From contig CAVVAJ010000009.1 in the NCBI GenBank assembly GCA_963746255.1, positions 1,116,001 through 1,180,000 on the forward strand: 64,000 nucleotides of DNA, in the 5' to 3' direction. How positions within the stretch are numbered: the stretch's first letter is position 1; each line of letters begins with the position of its first letter. Under the pieces are notes generated by a model that was not told the origin of the DNA, made no database searches, and saw only the letters and a program-made list of their open reading frames with translations. Position numbers and translations under genes: made by a program. Of the stretch, positions 53,202-61,876 are shown in pieces. The stretch comes from DAOVXM01 sp963746255 (GTDB taxonomy: Bacteria > Chloroflexota > Anaerolineae > Anaerolineales > UBA4823).

Positions 53202-53984
53202 ATGATTACCTCAGTCAAGAACCCGAAAATACAGCATATTAGAGCCTTGCAATCGCGCAGCCATAACCGGCGTGATATGGATGCCTTCATCGTGGAAGGT
53301 CTGCGGCTGGCAGAAGAGGCATTTACTTCCGATTGGGATATCCAACTTGTCATCTATACTGAAGGGCTGAAGCCAAATGGGCTAAGGCTTATTGACGGAT
53401 TCGCTGAGCGCGGTGTTGAGGTCGAATTGGTTGCACCCCATGTGATGCAAAACGCAAGCAATACCAAATCGCCTCAAGGTATTCTGTTAGTATTGTCCAC
53501 CGCAAAAATAACCTTACCGTCAAAACTAGATTTTGTTCTCATCCTGGACAATTTACGCGATCCGGGCAACCTGGGCACGATTTTACGTACAGCCGCCGCG
53601 GTTGGTGTGGATGCTGTCTACATTCCCCCCTTGACAGCGGACCCATTCTCGCCAAAGGTGGTTCGCGCAGGGATGGGAGCGCATTTCCGCATTCCGATCA
53701 TACGCGCTTCGTGGGAAATGATTGAGCAAACCATTGACCAGCATAAACTGCAAGTTTACTTGGCAAATGTTGAAGGCAGTGCGTCTTATCTAGAAGCTAA
53801 TTTCCGCCAACCTGTTGCCCTTGTTGTCGGAGGCGAAGCATTCGGCCTGAGTGAACAGCCCCAAAATATCTGCCACCAATCTCTATATATCCCCATGCTG
53901 AACCAGGTTGAATCGCTTAATGCAGCCGTTGCCGCCGGGTTGCTGCTATACGAAGTTTACAAACAAAGGGATTTCGGTAACTAA
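53202..53984 (+). CDS. TrmH/SpoU-family 2'-O-methyltransferase (rRNA)
   Basis: 260 residues from ATG 53202; an in-frame TTG at 53190 is possible but lacks a ribosome site. The N-terminus (MITSVKNPKIQHIRALQSRSHN) is the substrate-binding domain typical of 23S rRNA Gm2251/TrmH-like enzymes. The SPOUT knot shows LDNLRDPGNLGTILRTAAA, GGEAFGLSE and IPMLNQVESLNAAVAAGLLLYE. SAM-dependent methylation of a ribose 2'-OH is expected; the target nucleotide is not determined. Confidence 0.93.
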   Translation: MITSVKNPKIQHIRALQSRSHNRRDMDAFIVEGLRLAEEAFTSDWDIQLVIYTEGLKPNGLRLIDGFAERGVEVELVAPHVMQNASNTKSPQGILLVLSTAKITLPSKLDFVLILDNLRDPGNLGTILRTAAAVGVDAVYIPPLTADPFSPKVVRAGMGAHFRIPIIRASWEMIEQTIDQHKLQVYLANVEGSASYLEANFRQPVALVVGGEAFGLSEQPQNICHQSLYIPMLNQVESLNAAVAAGLLLYEVYKQRDFGN

Positions 53985-54063
53985 TAATGGTCACGGGCAT
54001 GTCAAACGAATGCCCCCCAACATAATTTTCAGTTCAGTACATAGGTAAATTGAATAATTTCTG

Positions 54064-55284
54064 ATGAAAATACGCTCTATAACATATTTTTGTAATCCAG
54101 TTCAACCGACATTTGTCGAAAGCCTTTCCCAAGCGGGAGAATTCGCGGCTGCTGCCCGGGAAGTTTTTGAGCAGGAGGGTTATGAGGTTCAAACTACTCG
54201 ACTAGCCACGACACCCTTATCCAGTTTTCTCGGCGAGCATACCATCAATACAATGCTAGACACGGTTGGCAAGATCGAAGGAATGAGTAAAGATTTTGGC
54301 ATCGATTACGTCTCGCTCGGTCCAGCACAACCCCACAATCCCCCTCAGTTCGAACAGATACCAACACTGCTAGAGATGACGGAATCCACGTTTTTCTCTG
54401 GAACTATGACCTTGCCAAATGGTGGTGTATCTTTGACTGCGGTCCGCGCATGTGCAGACATCATCGTAAAGGCAGCACCGCTTTCTGCGGATGGGTTCGC
54501 CAACCTGCGTTTCGCCGCCCTTGCTAACGTTCCTCCAGGATCGCCTTTCTTTCCCGCTGCCTACCACAAAGGCAACCAGCCGAGCTTTGCACTAGCATTG
54601 GAAGCCGCTGACTTAGCAGTGCAAGCTTTCTCCGAAGCCGGCGACCTTACGACTGCCCGCCAAGGTCTGGTTGCTTCCATGAATAGACATGCTCAAAACC
54701 TTAGCCAAGCCGCTGAAATATTGTCAATCCGCTTCGGTGTGAGCTTTGGCGGGATAGATTTTTCACTAGCACCATACCCTGGTGAGGTCTGCTCCTTAGG
54801 GGCAGCCATGGAACGTTTAGGTGGACCGTTTATTGGCAAACACGGATCTGTAGCCGCGGCAGCGATATTGGCTGACACGATGGATCAAGCGGAGTTCCAG
54901 CGCGCTGGCTTCAGCGGTTTAATGCTGCCGGTATTGGAAGATTCGATTCTGGCGGAACGTGCTGCACAGGGGGTTTTGGACTTAAAGGATCTGTTGCTGT
55001 ACTCTGCAGTCTGCGGCACAGGATTGGATACAATCCCGCTCCCGGGAAATTCCACCGCAGAAGAGATATCCCCGCTGCTGCTTGATCTGGCGGCGTTATC
55101 CCAGCGGCTTGATAAACCACTCACTGCCCGCTTGATGCCGATACCCGGAAAATGTGCCGGCGATGCAACCGGGTTCAATTTCGAATATTTTGCCAACAGC
55201 CGGGTGATGGCACTCGATGCCTACGAAATCTCCCATCACCTGAGCGGGGACGAGGACTTTTACTTATACCCACGCAAACACTAG
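54064..55284 (+). CDS. DUF711-family protein
   Basis: 406 residues, matching the DUF711 family (also called UPF0210) by length and conserved segments such as YVSLGPA, FAALANVPPGSPFFPAAYH and FGVSFGGIDFSLAPYPG, with a Gly-rich C-terminus. The function is unknown; the family is found widely in bacteria and archaea. The stop codon TAG at 55282-55284 lies inside the CTAG boundary of the second MITE-like repeat, so the last residues may have been altered by the insertion. Confidence 0.85.
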   Translation: MKIRSITYFCNPVQPTFVESLSQAGEFAAAAREVFEQEGYEVQTTRLATTPLSSFLGEHTINTMLDTVGKIEGMSKDFGIDYVSLGPAQPHNPPQFEQIPTLLEMTESTFFSGTMTLPNGGVSLTAVRACADIIVKAAPLSADGFANLRFAALANVPPGSPFFPAAYHKGNQPSFALALEAADLAVQAFSEAGDLTTARQGLVASMNRHAQNLSQAAEILSIRFGVSFGGIDFSLAPYPGEVCSLGAAMERLGGPFIGKHGSVAAAAILADTMDQAEFQRAGFSGLMLPVLEDSILAERAAQGVLDLKDLLLYSAVCGTGLDTIPLPGNSTAEEISPLLLDLAALSQRLDKPLTARLMPIPGKCAGDATGFNFEYFANSRVMALDAYEISHHLSGDEDFYLYPRKH

Positions 55285-55401
55285 TGCTTTGTCAAGGATG
55301 AAAGTCTCATTCGATATTCGGTTACTGCACCCATGACAAAGCTTAAAGCGTTCCGTCCACGATCTACTCTTAATTCATAATCACAATTGACGGAACACTA
55401 G
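55281..55401 (-). repeat. MITE-like double-hairpin repeat, copy 2
   Basis: 121 bp, in reverse orientation to copy 1 (12987-13104). The ends are CTAGTG and CACTAG, with the CTTTGTC/GACAAAG and GTTCCGTC/GACGGAAC stems preserved. It fills the whole gap between DUF711 and uvrA, and its CTAG ends supply the TAG stop codons of both convergent genes. Confidence 0.82.
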
Positions 55402-58289
55402 TCTGCCGTGCAAACGAATGGGCGCAGGAATTGACCGGTATAGGATTTGTCCTGCGCACATACCTGTTCGGGCGTGCCTTCAGCCACGAGCTCCCCACCC
55501 AGGTCGCCTCCCTCTGGACCTAAATCAATAATCCGGTCTGCCACTTTAATGATATCGAGGTTATGTTCAATGATAAGAACGGTGTTTCCACCGTCGACCA
55601 AGCGCTGCAAGACCTCAATCAATTTGTGGACATCCGCAGCGTGCAAGCCAACGGATGGCTCATCTAATACGTACAGTGTGCGCCCCGTTGATCGCTTCGA
55701 GAGTTCACGTGCCAGTTTCACACGCTGGGCTTCACCCCCTGACAAAGTTGGTGCAGGCTGGCCAATCCGAATATAACCCAAGCCGACATCCTGCAGGGTC
55801 TCTAACCGGTTAAGCATCTTTGGGAAAGCTTGAAATACTTCCATACCATGATCGATGGTCATGTCAAGCACATCCGCGATATTAAATTCCTTGAAATGCA
55901 CCTGTAAGGTCTCACGGTTGAAGCGCGCACCGTGGCAAACATCGCAGGGCACGTAAACATCAGGCAAGAACTGCATTTCAATGCGCAGCTGGCCTTGACC
56001 CTGGCATGCCTCGCAGCGCCCACCGTGGACATTAAATGAAAAACGGCCTGGTTTATAGCCTCGGATTTTGCTTTCAGGAAGATCGGCATACAGCTGGCGA
56101 ATCTGATCAAATAATCCAGTGTAAGTGCCCGGATTTGAACGCGGCGTGCGTCCAATTGGTGATTGATCAATATTGATCACTTTGTCGATATACTCCAAGC
56201 CTTCGATGTAGTCATGCTCTCCGGGTGTTATCCGCGAGCCGTGCAGGTGGCGCGCCAAAGCTTTATAGAGAATCTCAACCATCAGGGTTGATTTCCCCGA
56301 ACCAGAGACCCCGGTAATACAGATCAACTGCCCCAAGGGAATTGTGACAGCGATATTCTTGAGGTTATTTTCGCGGGCACCGACGATCCGTAAGGCACTG
56401 CCATTCCCAGGCCGCCTCCGGCTGGGGATGTCTACCCGCATCCTTCCCGATAGGTATGCGCCAGTCAACAACTCAGCATTGTTCAGGATATCCTCAACCG
56501 AGCCTTCAGCAACGATGCGACCGCCAAGTTCGCCAGCACCTGGTCCCAAGTCAACGACCCAATCAGCGGTGCGGATGGTCTCCTCATCATGCTCAACGAT
56601 CAATACTGTGTTGCCCAAATCGCGTAGACCTTTCAACGTGTTCAACAAACGGGCGTTATCGCGCGGGTGCAAACCGATCGACGGCTCGTCCAGAACGTAT
56701 AACACTCCCATCAAACGCGAACCAATCTGTGTCGCCAAACGGATGCGCTGCGCTTCGCCGCCTGAAAGCGAAGCGGCTGATCGGTCTAGGGTCAGATAAT
56801 CCAAACCGACATTCACTAAGAAACCTAACCGGTCCTGGATCTCTTTCAATATGCGGACGGCGATATATTGCTGGCGGGTGTTTAACGGCGTGTCTTCAGC
56901 CCCCAATCTTTGCGCCCACTCCAATGTGCGCAGGACAGGCCAGTGAGTAACCTCGACAATATTCTTCCCGTCGACGATGACCGCTAGAGCTTCCTTTCGC
57001 AAACGCGCCCCCCCGCAATCCGGGCATATACGCTCGCTCATATACTCTGAGATTTTATCGCGCATATATTCCGAGCTGGTCTCGTTATAGCGGCGTTCTA
57101 GATTTCCAATAACCCCTTCAAACGGAGTGTCAAACGTGGCTCGGCGACCATCACGGTTGCGGTATTTAACGGTTACCGCTTTCCCCTTCGTTCCATACAG
57201 CACAATATCCAGTTTATCTTCAGGAATATTCCGTACAGGGAAATCCAGATTGATGTCATACGCGCGTGCTGCTGCCTCTAACGTTTGCCAATAGTAACCC
57301 CCCTCCTCACGTGGTCCTCGCCACTCAGATACCATGATGGCACCTTCGTTCAATGACAGGTCCTTATCTGGGATCAGCAAATCCGGATCTATCTCCAACT
57401 TGCCACCTAGGCCTTGGCATTCTGGGCAAGCCCCATGGGGGGTGTTAAAAGAAAATGTGCGCGGTTCAATCTCACTAATCACTGAGCCGTGTTCAGCACA
57501 GGCCAAATACTCAGAGAACAGCAAATCGCGTGGTTCTTGTGGATTGGTCACATCTTGGATCGTAAGGTATCCATCGCCAAACTTCAGCGCAGTCTCGACC
57601 GAATCTGTCAAGCGGGATCGGAATGCCTCGGCACCGTGATCGTTACCATCTGGGCGGATGATCAGACGGTCAACAACAGCCTCAATGGTATGCATTTTGT
57701 AGCGATCCATCTGCACATCATCGTCCAATTCATATATTTGTCCATCTACACGCGCCCGGACAAAACCTGCTTTCCGTATTTCATCGAGGACCACCTGGTG
57801 GGTACCTTTTCGACCGCGCACTAACGGTGCCAAAAACACCAGGCGGGATCCGGACGGAAGTTTTTCTACCTCGTCAACGATCTCTTGGGCAGATTGTTTC
57901 GTGACCTCACGCCCACATGCTGGGCAGTGTGGGATGCCTGCCCGCGCAAACAGTAATCGCAAGTAGTCATAGACCTCCGTCACCGTACCGACCGTTGAAC
58001 GAGGGTTATGGGAGGCTCCCTTTTGATCGATTGATACCGCGGGCGACAACCCATCGATATAGTCCACGTCGGGTTTGTCCATTTGCCCTAGGAACTGCCG
58101 GGCATAAGCCGAGAGTGATTCAACATAGCGGCGCTGCCCTTCTGCAAAAATTGTGTCGAAAGCTAATGATGATTTGCCTGAACCGGATAGACCCGTGATT
58201 ACAACTAATTGATCACGGGGGATCTCGACGGTTATATTTTTTAAATTATGAACGCGCGCCCCAACAACTCGGATTACTTCTTGTCGCAT
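55398..58289 (-). CDS. uvrA: Excinuclease ABC subunit A
   Basis: 963 residues from ATG 58289 (a TTG at 58295 also possible; an AAGG site is about 7 nt upstream of the ATG). Two ABC modules are visible: GLSGSGKSSLAFDTIFAEG and LSGGEAQRIRLA with LDEPSIGLHPRDN in the first, GVSGSGKSTLMVEIL and LSGGEAQRVKLA with LDEPSVGLHAADV in the second. Both zinc-finger cysteine pairs (CPAC, CPEC, CPDC, CEAC, CDVC) are present. It recognises DNA lesions for nucleotide excision repair. Its TAG stop is in the repeat element. Confidence 0.96.
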   Translation of the reverse strand: MRQEVIRVVGARVHNLKNITVEIPRDQLVVITGLSGSGKSSLAFDTIFAEGQRRYVESLSAYARQFLGQMDKPDVDYIDGLSPAVSIDQKGASHNPRSTVGTVTEVYDYLRLLFARAGIPHCPACGREVTKQSAQEIVDEVEKLPSGSRLVFLAPLVRGRKGTHQVVLDEIRKAGFVRARVDGQIYELDDDVQMDRYKMHTIEAVVDRLIIRPDGNDHGAEAFRSRLTDSVETALKFGDGYLTIQDVTNPQEPRDLLFSEYLACAEHGSVISEIEPRTFSFNTPHGACPECQGLGGKLEIDPDLLIPDKDLSLNEGAIMVSEWRGPREEGGYYWQTLEAAARAYDINLDFPVRNIPEDKLDIVLYGTKGKAVTVKYRNRDGRRATFDTPFEGVIGNLERRYNETSSEYMRDKISEYMSERICPDCGGARLRKEALAVIVDGKNIVEVTHWPVLRTLEWAQRLGAEDTPLNTRQQYIAVRILKEIQDRLGFLVNVGLDYLTLDRSAASLSGGEAQRIRLATQIGSRLMGVLYVLDEPSIGLHPRDNARLLNTLKGLRDLGNTVLIVEHDEETIRTADWVVDLGPGAGELGGRIVAEGSVEDILNNAELLTGAYLSGRMRVDIPSRRRPGNGSALRIVGARENNLKNIAVTIPLGQLICITGVSGSGKSTLMVEILYKALARHLHGSRITPGEHDYIEGLEYIDKVINIDQSPIGRTPRSNPGTYTGLFDQIRQLYADLPESKIRGYKPGRFSFNVHGGRCEACQGQGQLRIEMQFLPDVYVPCDVCHGARFNRETLQVHFKEFNIADVLDMTIDHGMEVFQAFPKMLNRLETLQDVGLGYIRIGQPAPTLSGGEAQRVKLARELSKRSTGRTLYVLDEPSVGLHAADVHKLIEVLQRLVDGGNTVLIIEHNLDIIKVADRIIDLGPEGGDLGGELVAEGTPEQVCAQDKSYTGQFLRPFVCTAD

Positions 58290-58567
58290 AACCAAACCTT
58301 ATATTCACACTTGAGTGACATGCTCAAACAACAATTATAGCACATTAGTTCCATTTAAATCATTTTGGGAAACATTTAACTGGCAAAAGTCTATTATACC
58401 AATCCGTGAATAATATTTCTCAGGAAATTGCACATGCAAATCCGAATGAATAATTGTTATTACCCTAAAGTCGGAATTAGCCATTATTTACCCCCTTCGA
58501 TAGAGCGTGGGGTTTGGTAAAATGGGGCACAACAGAATTTCAGACTAGAATGGATAAAAGGCCCCCA
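58290..58567. other. Divergent promoter region between uvrA and a small gene
   Basis: On the minus strand TATAAT (complement of 58334-58339) is a plausible -10 for uvrA with a weak -35. On the plus strand TAAAAT near 58518 could be a -10 for the 107-residue protein. Confidence 0.45.
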
Positions 58568-58891
58568 ATGAGTTTTTTTAAGAAGATCTTCGCAAGTATC
58601 TCCCCACCAACAACCTCAAATATTCGCAGTTCATGGGTATACGTGCGCTGTAATCGCTGCGGAGAAACAATTCGTGCACGGATAAATCTCAGCAATGACT
58701 TGAGCATCAATTATGATGATGGCGGCACGAAATATTTTTGCCGCAAGACCATTATTGGTGAGGGTCATTGCTTTCAACGAATTGAGATCGAGTTAACTTA
58801 TGGCAAGAACCGCAATGTAATTAATCGCGCGATACAAGGGGGTCAGTATATTTCTGAAAAAGAATATTTGATCGATCACCCTTCAGGATGA
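58568..58891 (+). CDS. Small conserved zinc-ribbon-like protein
   Basis: 107 residues from ATG 58568; a longer start at 58514 lies in the promoter region and adds sequence with no resemblance to a start. VRCNRCGE and a later FCRK...HC suggest a zinc-ribbon; the rest is polar. I do not recognise the family. The last 16 bp overlap the convergent aconitase-X small subunit gene. Confidence 0.65.
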   Translation: MSFFKKIFASISPPTTSNIRSSWVYVRCNRCGETIRARINLSNDLSINYDDGGTKYFCRKTIIGEGHCFQRIEIELTYGKNRNVINRAIQGGQYISEKEYLIDHPSG

Positions 58892-59283
58892 TCTAATACG
58901 CTAACCCACCCCTGATCTGCGTCTACACTCAACATCATGCCGGATTGCAAGTTTTCAATCGGAACTCGATCAACACATGGGATTTCGGAAATAATGCACC
59001 CAACTGCGGTGATTGTCTCACATTCAGCATTTATTATGGCTGCTGGTGCACATCCGTTATGGCTTAATCGATACAGTGTGTACGAGCCGACAGTTGAGCC
59101 TTTACCGGTTGGGAATACCAAAATCTTTCCGGCCAGCGATTTGCCCTGCAGTTCATGACCTTCTTCGACAATCAATCCAGTCTCAGGTTCAACTCCCCCG
59201 AAAAAAGAAATCGCTTGCATCGTAACTAATGCTCCCCCGGTGGCATTCCCGGGATATATTATCCGGCCTTGATAGCGTATCAT
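58876..59283 (-). CDS. Aconitase X swivel (small) subunit - phosphomevalonate dehydratase small subunit candidate
   Basis: 135 residues, DUF126 fold. GNATGGALVT, LVFPTGKGSTVGSYTLYRLSHNGCAPAAIINAECETI and the ISEIPCVDR core match AcnX small subunits. Its start overlaps the stop of the large-subunit gene by 4 bp. Together with UbiD upstream this matches archaeal PMDh-S. AcnX small subunits also occur in cis-3-hydroxyproline dehydratases, which do not adjoin UbiD. Confidence 0.88.
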   Translation of the reverse strand: MIRYQGRIIYPGNATGGALVTMQAISFFGGVEPETGLIVEEGHELQGKSLAGKILVFPTGKGSTVGSYTLYRLSHNGCAPAAIINAECETITAVGCIISEIPCVDRVPIENLQSGMMLSVDADQGWVSVLDHPEG

Positions 59284-60509
59284 GCTTTACCCCCCTGCTC
59301 TACATAACCGCCAGCAATCGCAAGCTGGACGATCTCGTCAAACGGTCGAAAAACCGTTTTGAAACGATTCTTTGTTTGGGCATAGTAACAAGCTTTAGCA
59401 CTGTCTGTCGCCATCACGTTAAAACGCCCTTTGAGCGGTGCAACGACACAACATGTGTCTGCGGCGAATTTTGCGCCGCTGGCCTCGATGACAGCCGTAT
59501 AGCCCATGCGGTCAGCGATTTGCTTAGTAGGCCGCGCAGTAGTAATCCAGAATTCTTTCTCCACCCGCTGACCTTCGAGTAGATTAGCGATCCGTGCAAT
59601 CTCAGGCAAACTCAAGTGTGGGCAGCCCAGACTGATAAAATCCACCTCATCCTGATCCCCGCTTTGCATAGATTGTTTCGCCAAAAATATCTCCCGATTA
59701 CCAATACTTATTTTTTTCGCTGGTGGCAAGTATGTAGCAGCCTCCGGTGTGATACCCTCCATGTGGAAAAGCCCAATCCCCCCATAGGTCGCCAGGCTAG
59801 CGCAAAACGATTTCAGTTGCTCCAGCGGAACATGTGAGATACCTTGTATATACGGGATGAGCTTGCTACCAGCATTTACCAGCTTCTCTCCCAAGGTCTT
59901 CCCTAATGCGCCGTAATCCATCGTGTCCACGAGCTCGGCATGGACTTCTACCCTAATTTCAGGCCGGCGCGCCTCTACAAGGTGCAAGCCATACTCAGCA
60001 GTATAACCAGTCAGAGCGCTCGCAAGGGCACTCGGACCCCCCTCACGATTTGTGCGCGCGCCGAGCACAGAGTTGGCATAACACACCGCACTGCTCTCGG
60101 CCCAGGCTACATTCTCGCCGTAGTGAGGGACATTCCCGACCAAGTACGGTGTGCACGAACAGGTGGTCACGATGCCCATTTTTGCGAAAGCATCTAACAC
60201 ACGCTGCTGGTTTACCACAAAACCCGGATCAATCCCCAATACCTGCCAATTATCAATATCCATACCGGCGGGATTCAATGTAGTGAATACTCGTGCCTGC
60301 CCGCCACCGTCAGCCATCTCTGAGAGGAAATGCAATCCTGATTCACCGAGGTTGTCATAACTGACACCAGCGACTTGAACCGACGATACCGGCACCAATC
60401 GCTGTGCGCCGTAGATTTCGCCTAATTTCACCAGGATCTGCATTGCTTTGCGCGTTGCCTTCCCGTAATCCCCCGTCAGCATGCTGTGTTGCTCAGGTGA
60501 TAGATCCAT
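59280..60509 (-). CDS. Aconitase X catalytic (large) subunit - phosphomevalonate dehydratase large subunit candidate
   Basis: 409 residues, DUF521/AcnX family. The conserved segments TTCSCTPYLVGN, GENVAWAESSAVCYANSVLGARTNREGGPSALASALTGY and DTCCVVAP contain the cysteines expected to ligate the Fe-S cluster. In archaea the enzyme dehydrates mevalonate 5-phosphate to trans-anhydromevalonate 5-phosphate. It starts 35 bp after the stop of the UbiD gene and overlaps the small-subunit gene. The alternative, a hydroxyproline dehydratase, is made less likely by the UbiD neighbour. Confidence 0.9.
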   Translation of the reverse strand: MDLSPEQHSMLTGDYGKATRKAMQILVKLGEIYGAQRLVPVSSVQVAGVSYDNLGESGLHFLSEMADGGGQARVFTTLNPAGMDIDNWQVLGIDPGFVVNQQRVLDAFAKMGIVTTCSCTPYLVGNVPHYGENVAWAESSAVCYANSVLGARTNREGGPSALASALTGYTAEYGLHLVEARRPEIRVEVHAELVDTMDYGALGKTLGEKLVNAGSKLIPYIQGISHVPLEQLKSFCASLATYGGIGLFHMEGITPEAATYLPPAKKISIGNREIFLAKQSMQSGDQDEVDFISLGCPHLSLPEIARIANLLEGQRVEKEFWITTARPTKQIADRMGYTAVIEASGAKFAADTCCVVAPLKGRFNVMATDSAKACYYAQTKNRFKTVFRPFDEIVQLAIAGGYVEQGGKA

Positions 60510-60544
60510 AACTTCGTTGCCTTATCTGCGGCTATTTCGATATC

Positions 60545-61849
60545 TCAGGAATTCAAGTAATAATCCAAATCAACTGTTGGGAAGTGTATTTTGTTGTAAT
60601 TATCCGCCGCGCCTCCGAGTGGTTTGGTTAGATCGAAACCAATTTTCGTGGTCAGATGTGTTCCATACTCTGCGCTTGGATCCAGACTTGAACCGCGCTC
60701 CTTATCGTACACAACCATATCATGGTCACCCTGGAAGCGGGTTGCCATCGCCCACTCTACATCGAGTGGGTTGTAGATATCGATATCATCATCCACAACG
60801 AATACATGTTTACAGGAGCTATGACCAGTGAAAGCGGCAGCGATAGCCCGTTTGCCATCCTCGGGGTGTTTTTTCCTTATTTGGACAATCGTATGCAGCC
60901 AAGAGCTGCCTCCCGGATTAACATGCACATCAAGACATTCAACTACTTCATTCACTTGCTTAAAGATGGTCGGTTCCCGAGGCATCCCCATCAAAAGTTT
61001 ATGCTCCAGGCCACCCGGCAGCAGCGCTTGCCAAATCGGATCTGCCCGGTGCGTGATAGCCTTGACCTTCATGATTGGTTCATTCCGAATGACATCGTAC
61101 GTGCCAGTTAGATCGACGAAGGGACCTTCAGAGTGTTTCCGGTCGCGGTAAACAGTGCCTTCGAGCACAAACTCCACATCAGCTGGCACATATAGATCAA
61201 CTGTTTTCGCACGCACCACACGGACTGGCTTGAGAGCGTTGGCAATTTCCAGTTCATCGACACCCAATCCAACTGATGTCGCCCCAGCAGCCAGAATATT
61301 CGGTGTAGTGCCGATGCATATCGCGACATCTACCTCGCCCAATTCCTGAAGATATCTGTCGAAATGTCGCCCAGCTACCACCCGTAAAGCCATCTCATCT
61401 TTCGATATCTGCATACCACGGTGGAAATCCATATTCTGACCGTAAACCGGATGGTGAGCAATAAAGACTCCCGAGCTGATGTAATTGCCTCCATCGCCGT
61501 GACAGTGCCGCAAGATCGGAAGTCTATTGAGATCCGGCTCGTAGACAACAACTTCCTGGCAAGGACCAGTCGGGACGACTTCGGGCGGAGAGTGATTTTC
61601 TATCGCCAGCGATAGCATGGGAATAATATCTGAAGCCGAGACCTTGAAATACGCGGCAAAAGCTGACTTGCTGCAGAATAAATTCCCAGCCACGCGAAAT
61701 GGTAAATCCTCGACTGCCTCAAACAGCACTGGTTGTGGTTCCATCTGCTTGAGTACCCCGGCAATTTCAAACTGAGTGGATATCGGTACGCGAATCACCG
61801 TTAATTCACTTAAATCCCGCAACAATTCTAGATATTTTCTGATTGACAT
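60545..61849 (-). CDS. UbiD-family decarboxylase - anhydromevalonate phosphate decarboxylase candidate
   Basis: 434 residues, UbiD fold. RHCHGDGGNYISSGVFIAHHP, MALRVVAGRHFDRYLQELGE, IGTTPNILAAGATSVGLGVDELEIANAL and EGPFVDLTGTYD correspond to the prenyl-FMN and substrate segments of the family. The enzyme should require prenylated FMN made by UbiX/a prenyltransferase (not in the window). Adjacent AcnX subunits favour the archaeal-type anhydromevalonate phosphate decarboxylase, which yields isopentenyl phosphate. Start is the ATG at 61849; the gene follows the reductive-dehalogenase-like gene by 27 bp. Confidence 0.85.
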   Translation of the reverse strand: MSIRKYLELLRDLSELTVIRVPISTQFEIAGVLKQMEPQPVLFEAVEDLPFRVAGNLFCSKSAFAAYFKVSASDIIPMLSLAIENHSPPEVVPTGPCQEVVVYEPDLNRLPILRHCHGDGGNYISSGVFIAHHPVYGQNMDFHRGMQISKDEMALRVVAGRHFDRYLQELGEVDVAICIGTTPNILAAGATSVGLGVDELEIANALKPVRVVRAKTVDLYVPADVEFVLEGTVYRDRKHSEGPFVDLTGTYDVIRNEPIMKVKAITHRADPIWQALLPGGLEHKLLMGMPREPTIFKQVNEVVECLDVHVNPGGSSWLHTIVQIRKKHPEDGKRAIAAAFTGHSSCKHVFVVDDDIDIYNPLDVEWAMATRFQGDHDMVVYDKERGSSLDPSAEYGTHLTTKIGFDLTKPLGGAADNYNKIHFPTVDLDYYLNS

Positions 61850-61876
61850 AACCAGCAGCCCTCACATTCTCCCAAA

